Of a DNA stretch of 64,000 bases, positions 16,459-25,860 are shown piece after piece; position 1 is the first letter of the stretch, and every line of letters starts with the position of its first letter. The position numbers were made by a program, and so were the translations under genes. The stretch is from Megamonas hypermegale (GTDB lineage: Bacteria > Bacillota > Negativicutes > Selenomonadales > Selenomonadaceae): assembly GCA_002314325.1 (NCBI GenBank), contig DCFC01000035.1, positions 52,091 to 116,090 of the forward strand, in the 5' to 3' direction. A model generated the notes under the pieces. That model had not been told where the DNA came from, searched no databases, and was given only the letters and a program-made list of their open reading frames with translations.

Positions 16459-18024
16459 TTAATTTTTATATGTGGTATTACAATAAATATGCGTTAATTG
16501 TCCATTATTAATTGAATTATTTCCTCCATCCCGTTTCCTTTGTATATGATCTATTGATGTTGATTTTATACTTAAATAGCCATTACAAATGGGACATCTA
16601 GGTATCGATTTTACAAAAGTTTTTAATTTTATTTGTTGTTTTTTTCCTCTAGAAAAATTACCCTTTATTTGAACCTCTTCATTATCTACAATATCTACTT
16701 TTAAATATATAAACTCTTCATTTTTTATTATTTCTTTTGCAATTTGAACAATATCCAATTTATTATTTTCTATTAACAAATCCATTACACATTTATAAAA
16801 TTTTGATACATGTTCATATGCTTTTTTACTTTGTCTATATTTCCTTACAATTTGTTGTATTAAAAAACTATACTGATAAATAAAATCTTCAAAAGTTCCT
16901 CTTATTTTAGTAAAATCATTTAAACGATTTTGTTCAATAATTACTTTTATAAATAATAAAAATCCATAATAGCTTCCTATTTTATGTTTTCCTAAATCCG
17001 AATAAAAATAAATAAACGGATGTATCCCTAATGAAAACTTCTCCGTTGAATTTATATATTGTAAAAGTTTTAAAACTTTTTGCAAATACTTTTTCACTTC
17101 TGACTCTGATTTATCTACAAAATCATTTTTGTCACTTATGTCATTACAAATTTTAACTGTTTGTGTAACGACATCTAAAGTAAAATTAGATGACTGAATC
17201 CCTCCTATAGAAAAAGTATTTATATCATTAGGATTAAAACTTTCCTTTCCGAATAATATATTATAAATTTTTTGTGATAAAATCTCTACCATTTTATTTC
17301 CATCTTCTGAAAAATCCGCCCAATATTTATATCCCTTTCCTGCTCTAACAATTGCTCTTGCTGCTACTGCATAACTTTTATTTCTAAATTTTATTAACTC
17401 TAATTCTGCATCACTTATTTTAGTTGCTGATTGATTTATTTTAAAAAAAGAATCTTCTGCTTTATCTGCATCTCCATCAACCCATTGTAATTGTAAAGCT
17501 AATGACCCTAAATTTTTAGCATATTCTTTTTGTTCTTCATTTTTAGCTAAATCAACATTCCTTGTTATCTTTAATAAATCTTTAAAAGAACCCACTTTAT
17601 TATTAACTAATTCTCTTGTTTTTTCAGCAATATCTTTTTGTTCTTGACTTATAAAATTATTATAGTATTTTCTCGAAATTTCTCCATCACCATAATCATC
17701 ATTTATCCATGCACTCAAACTACTCAGTCTATGTGCTCCATCTATTATAAATACATATCCACTTTTACTTTTCCATAAAATAATTGCTGGTATTAATTCT
17801 CCTTTTATAAAACTTTCAATTAATCCTACAACTTTATTAGTATCCCATTCATTTGTTTCTCTTTGAAATATAGGCTTTCTTAATATTGGTGAAAAAAATG
17901 AATCATATTTTAAATCTTCTATGGATAATGTACTTTTATTCCTTGTATTTTCTACACTTCCTGGACTTGTTAATATATCAAAATCTTCTCTCTCTATTAA
18001 TGCATCTAATGTTACTGTTTTCAT
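16459..18024 (-). CDS. DUF262 and HNH nuclease domain protein
   Basis: The 521-residue protein has an N-terminal DUF262 (ParB-like) domain (about 28-115) with the DGAHR signature, and a C-terminal HNH nuclease motif (CPICNGYL, then SIDHI, GGNNSINNGQ, HIYCN). This resembles GmrSD-type modification-dependent restriction proteins, which use nucleotide hydrolysis and an HNH site to cut foreign DNA. It is much more AT-rich than its neighbours, suggesting transfer. It lies in a block with a type I restriction system. Whether it is an active nuclease is inference. Confidence 0.85.
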   Translation of the reverse strand: MKTVTLDALIEREDFDILTSPGSVENTRNKSTLSIEDLKYDSFFSPILRKPIFQRETNEWDTNKVVGLIESFIKGELIPAIILWKSKSGYVFIIDGAHRLSSLSAWINDDYGDGEISRKYYNNFISQEQKDIAEKTRELVNNKVGSFKDLLKITRNVDLAKNEEQKEYAKNLGSLALQLQWVDGDADKAEDSFFKINQSATKISDAELELIKFRNKSYAVAARAIVRAGKGYKYWADFSEDGNKMVEILSQKIYNILFGKESFNPNDINTFSIGGIQSSNFTLDVVTQTVKICNDISDKNDFVDKSESEVKKYLQKVLKLLQYINSTEKFSLGIHPFIYFYSDLGKHKIGSYYGFLLFIKVIIEQNRLNDFTKIRGTFEDFIYQYSFLIQQIVRKYRQSKKAYEHVSKFYKCVMDLLIENNKLDIVQIAKEIIKNEEFIYLKVDIVDNEEVQIKGNFSRGKKQQIKLKTFVKSIPRCPICNGYLSIKSTSIDHIQRKRDGGNNSINNGQLTHIYCNTTYKN

Positions 18025-18073
18025 AAAACAACATCAATCCCTTCTTTATTACTTTCCATTCTACTATATAAAT

Positions 18074-18562
18074 TTATTCATCAAGATAAGCATTTAAAAA
18101 ATATGCTGCAAGACTATTTTCACGTATATATTTTTTCGCTTCTTCGTAGGTAAACCAACTGTAATCATCAATTTCTTCATTAACACAAAAATCTTTATCA
18201 TTTTCTACAAATGCAGTAAAATTACACATCAATACATTTGAAGGTTCATAAAAACTTGTTCGATTAAATTTAATAGAAGATACATTCATTCCCGTTTCCT
18301 CTTTTATTTCCCTTGCCACAGCGTGTTCTAGTTGTTCTGTTCTATTTACATAACCTGCCACAAGAATATAAAACGGTTTTCCATACTGTTTTATCAATAG
18401 TAATTTATTTGTTTCTTTATTTATTACAATCATACTAACTGCAACATTATACATAGGAAAATGATATTGATTACATTTTGGACAAAATGAGATAATCCCT
18501 TCATTTTCAAGCTCTTTTTTAATTAATTTGCTTCCACATTCATAACAATACTTTTCACTCAT
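18074..18562 (-). CDS. NUDIX hydrolase with zinc-ribbon N terminus
   Basis: The 162-residue product has paired cysteines (CYECG, CPKCN) and a complete Nudix box (G at 95 region; pattern GYVNRTEQLEHAVAREIKEE then TGM). It resembles NudC/NADH pyrophosphatase-like enzymes that hydrolyse nucleoside diphosphate-X compounds. The ATG at 18562 has AAAGGA 9 bases upstream; the longer frame begins 16 codons earlier without a site. AT-rich, between the DUF262 gene and hsdS. A role in defence is guesswork. Confidence 0.85.
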   Translation of the reverse strand: MSEKYCYECGSKLIKKELENEGIISFCPKCNQYHFPMYNVAVSMIVINKETNKLLLIKQYGKPFYILVAGYVNRTEQLEHAVAREIKEETGMNVSSIKFNRTSFYEPSNVLMCNFTAFVENDKDFCVNEEIDDYSWFTYEEAKKYIRENSLAAYFLNAYLDE

Positions 18563-18606
18563 TATATATTCCTTTCTAATAATATTTTTTATTATATTAT
18601 GAAGCA

Positions 18607-19977
18607 TCATCTTCCTGCCAAAATCTCACGCAGCAAAACTTCCGCACTCTCCTCATTCGGGTCATTCGTGCCGAGCTCGCCGCGAAAGGCTTTTGCCAAT
18701 ATGGATTTTTTTAAGAGTTCAATTTTATCAATCTGTGCTTGTAAATCTTTTATTTTATCATACTTAATAAAAACTTTATCGAGAATATTAACGATTGCCT
18801 GCTGTTCTTCAATAATAGGCAGATTTATTTTATAATCTTCAATAAAAATTTTAGGCACACGCTGTTGGCCTACAGCTCCCGTCATTTGCGCTTTTGCCTC
18901 ATCTCTGAATTTTCTTTGCCGTACAAAATAATGCAGAAATTTATTATTTATTTTATCTGTATCACATCTTAATACATGAAATTCAGTTGAGCCAAAACCA
19001 ATATCATTTTCTAGTTTACCAACAATAGCAGATTTACCATTTTCCATACAAGGTGTAATCTTAGCAAAAAGTATATCACCTTCACTGAAATTAGTATAAC
19101 CTTTTTTTACTTCAACTAAATTTCTTATTTCCATAGATGTAATTTTTCCTAAAATATCAGAAACACAAGGCATAGGTATAAATGAAACCGATAAATTATC
19201 ATCTAATTTTTTTGTATCAACCTTCTTAGGATTTATTTCACATACTTCATTAATAGATTGGTTCTCCCAACTGGATAAATCTATATTATTTTCTTCCCGC
19301 CATTTTGCCGTAAGTTCTCCGCTAAAGGCTTTATGCAGTATTGCCATTTTATTCTGCTCAAATTTATCTATAGTATTTTGAATTAACTGTTTTGCTTCAT
19401 CTAGTTTAGCAAATAAACTTTCAATTACATTTACTATTCTTTGCTGTTCATTCAATGGAGCTAATGGAAATGTACATGTTTCTGTTTTACTTTTGTTTAC
19501 AATAGCTATCGTTGTTGCCGAAGCTTTCAATTTCAATTCTTGTACAAATCTTTCTGTATTCGTGTAATAATACAAAAACAAAGGATTTATTTTAGGTATA
19601 AGTGAATTTATCTGTTGGTTTGTTGTTCCGTCAACTAATAAATAACCACTTTTACCGATTGTTCCTATGCAACATATAAGTGTAGAGTTTTTAGGTATTT
19701 TTGTAGATATTTTTTTTCCACTTTCTGACAAATATTCTGAAGCTGCAAATACACTTCTTCCCATATCTAAATCAGCCGGTTTAAAAAAAGGAAAAGTTTC
19801 TCCATAATATTCTTTGTTTTTTTTGTTAGGTGTTTTACCTGTAATTACATTTGAAACATCTTTTATATATGTCCAACACCAGTTTGCAGGAATTTTATAC
19901 GGCTGTTCTTCTTGCGGCACAAGTGCCTGCTGCATTTTTTCTTCTACTGTTAATTGCTGTTTCTTTTTTGCCGCCAT
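18607..19977 (-). CDS. hsdS: Type I restriction-modification specificity subunit
   Basis: The 456-residue protein has two target-recognition domains (about 22-175 and 230-400), each followed by a helical spacer (NEQQRIVNVIESLFAKLDEA; EEQQAIVNILDKVFIKYDKI) and AF(S/R)GEL motifs. It chooses the DNA sequence bound by the HsdM/HsdR complex. Its start shares one base with the hsdM stop (TAATG), so translation is coupled. The recognition sequence cannot be predicted here. TRDs are AT-rich relative to hsdM, as is common for exchanged modules. Confidence 0.95.
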   Translation of the reverse strand: MAAKKKQQLTVEEKMQQALVPQEEQPYKIPANWCWTYIKDVSNVITGKTPNKKNKEYYGETFPFFKPADLDMGRSVFAASEYLSESGKKISTKIPKNSTLICCIGTIGKSGYLLVDGTTNQQINSLIPKINPLFLYYYTNTERFVQELKLKASATTIAIVNKSKTETCTFPLAPLNEQQRIVNVIESLFAKLDEAKQLIQNTIDKFEQNKMAILHKAFSGELTAKWREENNIDLSSWENQSINEVCEINPKKVDTKKLDDNLSVSFIPMPCVSDILGKITSMEIRNLVEVKKGYTNFSEGDILFAKITPCMENGKSAIVGKLENDIGFGSTEFHVLRCDTDKINNKFLHYFVRQRKFRDEAKAQMTGAVGQQRVPKIFIEDYKINLPIIEEQQAIVNILDKVFIKYDKIKDLQAQIDKIELLKKSILAKAFRGELGTNDPNEESAEVLLREILAGR

Positions 19978-21398
19978 TATGCTTCCTCTTTTTCCAGTGA
20001 TTTTAACTCATTCACCACTTCAATGAGCAGTGCCTGTGCTTCGGACAGGTTGGCTATCATTTCTTCGGTGCAGTCAATCGGGCTTGGCAAATCGTCATAA
20101 TCGAGTATACTGTCATCTTTGATTAAACCCAAATCAAGACTGTTGCCTTTTTCAGCTATTTGCTGTCTTGTAAATACGGAAAATCTTTCATCCTGCACTT
20201 TATGTCTGTCTTCTGCCTTATACGCTTTGATAAAATCGGCAAAATCACTTTTCTTGAGCGGATTGGTCTTGCCGAATGACGGCATATTTGTGCGCAAATC
20301 ATAAAACCAAACTTTTTTTGTATTATCCTTGTCCGTTTTTCCTCTGGTGAAGAAAAGTACGTTCGTCTTTACGCCTTGAGCATAGAAAATTCCTGTCGGC
20401 AGGCGCAAAATTGTATGCAGATTGCATTTATCCATTAAGTCAATACGTATCTTTTCTCCAATACCTGTTTCAGATAATACATTATCCGGCAGTACCACGC
20501 CGGCTCTAGCTTTGCCGTCCGCTTTTAAGCTGCGGTAGATATGCTGAAGAAAATTAAGCTGTTTATTGCTCGTCGGGTAGGTGAAGTCATCACGGGTAGC
20601 GCGTTCACCGCCCTTTTTCGTGCCGAACGGCGGATTTGCCAATACTACGTCAAAATCTTTCAGACTTTTTCCCTGATTGGAAAGTGTATCGGCAAGTTTT
20701 ATCTCGCCGTCGATATCGTGCAGCATGGCATTCATCAGTGCCAGTCTGTGCGTATCATGCACCAGCTCGCAACCGGTAAAGGCCTGTTCATACTGAAATT
20801 TTCTTTCATCTTCGTTTAAATCATCATAATCGTTCGTATGCGCTTTTACATAATTATCGGCGGAAATCATGAAACCGAACGTTCCGCACGCCGGGTCGTT
20901 GCAACTCTCTCCCGCCTGCGGCGCAATGAGTTCGACGATTACGTCTATCAGCACGCGCGGCGTAAAATATTGCCCTGCACCCGATTTTTTCTCGTTGGCG
21001 TTTTTTTCCAGCAATCCTTCATACAGATTGCCGAGCCCTTCTTCTTTGGCGCTGTACCAGTCGAGTTCATCAATCGTCTTGATGATTTTTTCCAGATTTT
21101 TCGGCTCTTCAATATTCGTCGCCGCTCCCTGATAAATTTCCCGAACTCTGCCTGTGCATTCCGTGCCCAGTTTATCCAGCAGTTCTTTATAAAAATTCTT
21201 CAGTTCAATGCCGCTTTTGTTTACCAGATTATCCCAGCGATACTGCTTCGGAATATTTTTTTCTGCACCCGTTTCTTTTGCCATTTTCAAAAACAGAATG
21301 TACGTAAGCTCCGTTACATACTGATGATACGTTATCCCGTCATCTCGCAGTACATTGCACAAATTCCAAAGTTTTGCCACTATCTCCTGTGTATTCAA
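19977..21398 (-). CDS. hsdM: Type I restriction-modification methyltransferase subunit
   Basis: The 473-residue N6-adenine methyltransferase has an N-terminal helical domain, the SAM motif DPACGTFGF (168-176) and catalytic NPPF (255-258). It protects host DNA and forms the core complex with HsdS. The start is TTG, 9 bases after GGAGG, and overlaps the hsdR stop by 4 bases (TTGA). Confidence 0.96.
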   Translation of the reverse strand: MNTQEIVAKLWNLCNVLRDDGITYHQYVTELTYILFLKMAKETGAEKNIPKQYRWDNLVNKSGIELKNFYKELLDKLGTECTGRVREIYQGAATNIEEPKNLEKIIKTIDELDWYSAKEEGLGNLYEGLLEKNANEKKSGAGQYFTPRVLIDVIVELIAPQAGESCNDPACGTFGFMISADNYVKAHTNDYDDLNEDERKFQYEQAFTGCELVHDTHRLALMNAMLHDIDGEIKLADTLSNQGKSLKDFDVVLANPPFGTKKGGERATRDDFTYPTSNKQLNFLQHIYRSLKADGKARAGVVLPDNVLSETGIGEKIRIDLMDKCNLHTILRLPTGIFYAQGVKTNVLFFTRGKTDKDNTKKVWFYDLRTNMPSFGKTNPLKKSDFADFIKAYKAEDRHKVQDERFSVFTRQQIAEKGNSLDLGLIKDDSILDYDDLPSPIDCTEEMIANLSEAQALLIEVVNELKSLEKEEA

Positions 21399-24300
21399 GC
21401 TGTTTTTCCTCCGTCATCATATAGATATTGATTTAATTCATTTATAACATCTTCCAATTTATCAGCAAAAATCTTGTTAATACGCTTAAATCCGCCTTTT
21501 TTCTTAAACTTCATATCCAAATCAAAAGTTTCTACATTTATTACAGATTCATGTATGAGATATTTTTCTATTGACTGCAAAAAGCTGAGTTCTTTTGCAT
21601 TGAAATAATGATTGCTTTTCAGCTTCTCCATTGCCTTTTTTATCCGTTCTTCATGACCGACTCTGGCACTGCCCAACACGCATTGACGGATAAGACTTAT
21701 GATGTCCGCCGTGATTTCCTTATTTGTCATCTGATTGAACGCTGTATTTAAATGCGTTTCACTGAAACCACTGTTGGAAAGTTCCATGCGTAATTTTTTT
21801 AAGTCCTCACGTTTTAAATCACTCGGTTTTGTACAAATAAGTTTTAATGCCATTATTTCATTCATATTTTCTTTCAGATACTGTCTGAAACTTTCAATAT
21901 AATCCTGCGGTCTGTCCGTGTTGCCGAAATCACGCGTATGCGATACGACTTCATCCTCGCCTTCATAGATAATGCGCTTTTTATGCGGCAGGGCATTTTT
22001 TTCCAGCAGTACATTAAACCATGCTTCATGTTTTATAACGTAATCGGCAAGATTTTCCGCCGGGACAATTTTCAGTTCATCTATAAACTGCGCTGCCGTT
22101 TTGCCTGTTAAAGTCTGAAAATCCTGTTTTACTTTATCGCTTATTGCCATTTGGCGACGGTTTAGTTTTGCCACCAGCTGTTCAAGCTGTTTTTTCTTCA
22201 TCTGCACTGTATATTCCGGTTTATCTTCTTTAATACCTTTTATTATATCGCTTATGCTGATTTTCGGATTGACCGCCACCGGCTTCATTGTATTTACACT
22301 GTCCATTGCTTCATATACACCGACAGGGTCGTAAATTTCAAAACACGTTTTGCCAATCTCCGGACAAAGACGCGTTGCTCTGCCGAGCATTTGCTCAAAC
22401 AGTATACGCGATTTTACACGACGCAAAAATACGAGCGTATCAATTTTCGGTACATCAATTCCTGTAGACAGCAAGTCGACTGTTACTACAATAGACGGGC
22501 TGTTTTCGTTCTTAAAGCGGCGAATGTATTCCAGTATGCGCTGACGGTTGCCTTCGCCGGCGCTCGCCGTAATTTTGATGATTTCATCGCTGTCGATATT
22601 ATAATCGGGACAAATTTCTTTAAGAATTTTCACCACTAAATCAGCATGAACATCATCAACAGCGAAAATCAATACTTTGCCGCGCTTGTTTTCATCTTTA
22701 ACGCTGTTCTTTTTGGCAATATCGGCGATTATCTCTTCCAGTACGGCGCGGTTAAATCCTTCCGTTATCACTTCATGATTGAATTTATCCACTTCAATAT
22801 GCACTTCATCTTCAAGACAGGCTGTATTTTCAATTTCATTTGTATCCGTATCGAATAAAACCATCTCATCGCCTTTTTTATACGTAATGCCCTCATTATA
22901 CAGCTTCGTCCTGATTTCATGCGGTACATCATGGTCAACAAGAAATCTGTCGTTTACCGCCTCACGGTACGAATAAGTGAAAACGGGATTGCCAAAAATC
23001 TCTGTCGTATGCAGGGCAGGCGTTGCCGTAAGACCGATTTTCACCGCATCGAAATAATCAATTACATAGCGGTATTTGCTGATATAGTCATTCTGATTAT
23101 TATACAGCATCTCTTCCTGCGTCATCTGCTTATCCAGAATATAACCTCGGTGCGCTTCGTCAACGATAATTAAATCAAAATCGCTCACATTCGGCATATT
23201 ATAATTATCTTCATCCAGATACAATAGACGCTTCACCATGCTTTGCACGGTAGCAATCTGTATTTTCGTTTCCCTGTCAATCGTTTTATCTTCCAGCCCT
23301 TTAATCGCATAAATTTCATTCAAGGTCATAAGTTCTTCCAGCTTTACTTCCTTAAACGTATCAAAAGCCTGCTGCCCTAGACTCGTTCTGTCAACAAGAA
23401 ACAAAATACGCCGAAACCTTTTCGTTTTCAAAAACAGATAAATCATGCCCAAAATAGTGCGTGTCTTGCCCGTACCGGTCGCCATCGCCAGCAGAATATT
23501 TTTCTGCCCTGCAATAACGGCATTCACCACGGCTTTTATGGCATTGAGCTGATAATACCGCAAATTCAGTCCGTTCTTATCTGTCAAAAATCCCTGATTT
23601 TCATCAATTAAATTCTGATTGACCGCTTTAATATCGCCATTGAGTAAATTCATTATTCCTTCCGGTGAAATAAATCCCTTCAACGCTTTCGGTGCGGAAA
23701 AACTGTTCTGCAAGTCGGCAAACCAAACACCGGACATGGTTTCGAGCTGTTTTACATACGGTCTGCCGTTCGTGGCGAATACAAACGGTACTTTATACTC
23801 ATTTTGTTTATTAACCAGAAACTTTTCATCAACGATTATATTTTTAGCATATTCCCTGCCTTGATAATCCAAAACGGAAGGAATATTTTTATCTATACTT
23901 TTAGCTTCAATTATGCCGACAAGCTTTAAACCGATAAACAGCGCATAATCAACGTGCCCCGTATTCTTATTGTTCGTAAATGTCGGCCATTCCGCTATCG
24001 CCAGATTACGGTTTTTGCTAGGTCGCGTACTGCTTGAATAACGAAGCGTGTTCGTATCAGCTTCCCAGCCGGCAGTTTTCAGCTGCTCATCAATAATATA
24101 CCGCGTCTGCGCTTCGGTAAGCTTTATTCCTGCCGTAGCTTTCTGTATGAGTTTCAGTCGCTCTTCGCGCTTAACAGTTGTCGCTTTTAGTGCTGCTTTT
24201 AACGCTTTCTGTTCCTGCTGTTCAATTTCATTTTCCTGTACATTCGTATAATAAATGATATTACTATTTTTCTCAGGCAATACAAAATCACGGTGCTCAT

Positions 24301-24676
24301 ACGTATAATCGCCGTAAGCCTGCATAAACCATTCCGTCAAAGTATACGCAAATTCAATTAAAATCCCGCAGGACTTTTCATCAGCAAAATTCTCATGCAC
24401 AGCTTTATTTCTCGCCTTGCGAAGAGCATGCAGCATATCTTCAATCTGCCTGTCAATCAGACCTTCCCGCATGAGAATATTTATTTTATTTACCGCCTTG
24501 TCTTCTGCCGGTTTTACCAGTTTATCATACTCAAAAATCAGATTAACGATAGTTTCACCAATCATCCCCAATTTTATAAGACAGGAATTAGGGTCATTGT
24601 ACAGATATTTTTCCGCTAAATCTCCCAAATTAGCCAACAGCGGAAATTTTTCCTGCAAAAAAGCAAAATTGCCCAT
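21395..24676 (-). CDS. hsdR: Type I restriction endonuclease subunit R
   Basis: The 1093-residue motor-nuclease starts with a DUF4145-like helical domain (1-130), then a PD-(D/E)XK nuclease (D243, E257, K259), a superfamily 2 translocase (Walker A ATGTGKT 399-405; DEAH 506-509; LTATP) and an EcoEI-type C-terminal region. It cuts unmodified DNA after translocation. First gene of the hsdR-hsdM-hsdS operon, with AGGTGG before the ATG. All key residues are present, so the system looks intact. Confidence 0.95.
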   Translation of the reverse strand: MGNFAFLQEKFPLLANLGDLAEKYLYNDPNSCLIKLGMIGETIVNLIFEYDKLVKPAEDKAVNKINILMREGLIDRQIEDMLHALRKARNKAVHENFADEKSCGILIEFAYTLTEWFMQAYGDYTYEHRDFVLPEKNSNIIYYTNVQENEIEQQEQKALKAALKATTVKREERLKLIQKATAGIKLTEAQTRYIIDEQLKTAGWEADTNTLRYSSSTRPSKNRNLAIAEWPTFTNNKNTGHVDYALFIGLKLVGIIEAKSIDKNIPSVLDYQGREYAKNIIVDEKFLVNKQNEYKVPFVFATNGRPYVKQLETMSGVWFADLQNSFSAPKALKGFISPEGIMNLLNGDIKAVNQNLIDENQGFLTDKNGLNLRYYQLNAIKAVVNAVIAGQKNILLAMATGTGKTRTILGMIYLFLKTKRFRRILFLVDRTSLGQQAFDTFKEVKLEELMTLNEIYAIKGLEDKTIDRETKIQIATVQSMVKRLLYLDEDNYNMPNVSDFDLIIVDEAHRGYILDKQMTQEEMLYNNQNDYISKYRYVIDYFDAVKIGLTATPALHTTEIFGNPVFTYSYREAVNDRFLVDHDVPHEIRTKLYNEGITYKKGDEMVLFDTDTNEIENTACLEDEVHIEVDKFNHEVITEGFNRAVLEEIIADIAKKNSVKDENKRGKVLIFAVDDVHADLVVKILKEICPDYNIDSDEIIKITASAGEGNRQRILEYIRRFKNENSPSIVVTVDLLSTGIDVPKIDTLVFLRRVKSRILFEQMLGRATRLCPEIGKTCFEIYDPVGVYEAMDSVNTMKPVAVNPKISISDIIKGIKEDKPEYTVQMKKKQLEQLVAKLNRRQMAISDKVKQDFQTLTGKTAAQFIDELKIVPAENLADYVIKHEAWFNVLLEKNALPHKKRIIYEGEDEVVSHTRDFGNTDRPQDYIESFRQYLKENMNEIMALKLICTKPSDLKREDLKKLRMELSNSGFSETHLNTAFNQMTNKEITADIISLIRQCVLGSARVGHEERIKKAMEKLKSNHYFNAKELSFLQSIEKYLIHESVINVETFDLDMKFKKKGGFKRINKIFADKLEDVINELNQYLYDDGGKTA

Positions 24677-24819
24677 AAAACCACCTCAAGAAACTCAAAT
24701 GCTTTTACTATTATATCATATTTGAATTTACACTTTCTATGTAGTATAATAAAGATACAAAAAGACAAGGCAATTAACGTTCGCTGCGTTAGCCTTCTCT
24801 ATCGTTGTAATTTGATTGA

Positions 24820-24857
24820 AAAAGCCAAACTAACTGGTCAATTAAGTTTGGCTTTTT
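24820..24857. terminator. Terminator hairpin in hsdR upstream region
   Basis: AAAAAGCCAAACT pairs with AGTTTGGCTTTTT. It stands in a 335-bp gap before hsdR with no gene to terminate on its left plus-strand side, so it may be a remnant or serve a small transcript. Confidence 0.7.
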
Positions 24858-24894
24858 GGCTTTATTTAGAGAAAACTAATTTTTACAAATGCGT

Positions 24895-24931
24895 AAAACT
24901 GACAGCTCAACATTTTCAGCTGTCAGTTTTT
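24895..24931. terminator. Second terminator hairpin
   Basis: AAAACTGACAGCT pairs with AGCTGTCAGTTTT, with T run, just upstream of the DUF134-NifX promoter. Confidence 0.7.
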
Positions 24932-24939
24932 CTTTTTTA

Positions 24940-24968
24940 TTGTACTTTTACAAATATAGTGCTATAAT
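24940..24968 (+). promoter_or_regulatory. Promoter of DUF134-NifX gene
   Basis: TTGTAC (24940-24945), 17-bp spacer, TATAAT (24963-24968). Confidence 0.6.
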
Positions 24969-24973
24969 AATAA

Positions 24974-24987
24974 TCGACATATGTCGA
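24974..24987. promoter_or_regulatory. 14-bp perfect palindrome at the start site
   Basis: TCGACATATGTCGA lies 5 bp after the -10 box, over the expected transcription start. It is a good operator candidate; the DUF134 helix-turn-helix protein encoded next could bind it (inference). Confidence 0.5.
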
Positions 24988-25011
24988 AAATAAATTCAGC
25001 GAGGTGATTTT

Positions 25012-25785
25012 ATGGCACGGCCGACGCGCTGCCGCCGTATCTGTTTTGAACCGGCTTATGACAGCTTTGCACCCGACGGGATTTCCTCCGGTGAAAAAAT
25101 CATTTTAACATTAGACGAATACGAAGTAATCCGCCTGATTGATTTGGAAAAACTCACCCATTTGGAATGTGCTAAACAAATGGAAATTTCCCGCACGACC
25201 GTCACGGAAATCTACGAAACGGCACGCTGCAAAATAGCCGACAGTATCGTAAACGGCAAAGAGCTTGTAATTTCCGGCGGCAACTACCGTATTTGCAGCG
25301 AAACTCCGGCAAACTGCCGCAGAAACTGCTGCAAACATCAAGGAAAAATCACCCGATTTATACAGCAAAAAGGAGATAATACTATGAGAATAGCAGTAAC
25401 TTACGCTAACGGAAATATTTTTCAGCATTTCGGTCATTCTTCCCAATTCAAAATCTACGATATCGAAGACAACCAGATTGTAAACCAGCAGGTTATCGAC
25501 ACGAACGGACAGGGACACGGCGCTCTCGCCACGCTCTTAAACGGCAATCAGGTTGATGTATTAATCTGCGGCGGTATCGGCGGCGGTGCACAGAACGCTC
25601 TGGCTCAGGCGGGCATTAAACTGTTCGGCGGCGTAACGGGCAGTGCTGACGAAGCCGTAAAAGCTTACCTTGCCGGTACGCTTGAATACACCGCCAACGC
25701 TACCTGCAATCATCACGCTCATCAGCACTCCTGCGGCCAGCACCAGTGCGGCGAAGATAAACACGGCTGCTCCGGTAACAATTAA
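25012..25785 (+). CDS. DUF134 helix-turn-helix and NifX/NafY-like fusion protein
   Basis: The 257-residue protein joins a DUF134 domain (1-95: ARPTRCRR, TLDEYEVIRLIDLE, SRTTVTEIYETAR), which is a sigma-region-4-like HTH, to a dinitrogenase FeMo-cofactor-binding family domain (about 125-225: MRIAVTYANGNIFQHFGHS), with a His/Cys-rich tail (CNHHAHQHSCGQHQCG). The tail suggests metal binding. No nitrogenase genes are near, so a metal- or redox-linked regulator is inferred. GAGGTGA precedes the ATG. A strong internal ribosome site (AAAGGAG) and ATG at 25384 could also yield the NifX-like domain alone (133 residues). Confidence 0.85.
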   Translation: MARPTRCRRICFEPAYDSFAPDGISSGEKIILTLDEYEVIRLIDLEKLTHLECAKQMEISRTTVTEIYETARCKIADSIVNGKELVISGGNYRICSETPANCRRNCCKHQGKITRFIQQKGDNTMRIAVTYANGNIFQHFGHSSQFKIYDIEDNQIVNQQVIDTNGQGHGALATLLNGNQVDVLICGGIGGGAQNALAQAGIKLFGGVTGSADEAVKAYLAGTLEYTANATCNHHAHQHSCGQHQCGEDKHGCSGNN

Positions 25786-25808
25786 TTTACAAACTTAATA
25801 TATACACG

Positions 25809-25846
25809 CAAAAAATCCCGCAGAAATATTTCCTGCGGGATTTTTT
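25809..25846. terminator. Bidirectional terminator between convergent genes
   Basis: AAAAAATCCCGCAG pairs with CTGCGGGATTTTTT around a short loop. Confidence 0.85.
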
Positions 25847-25860
25847 ATATTCCATTCACT

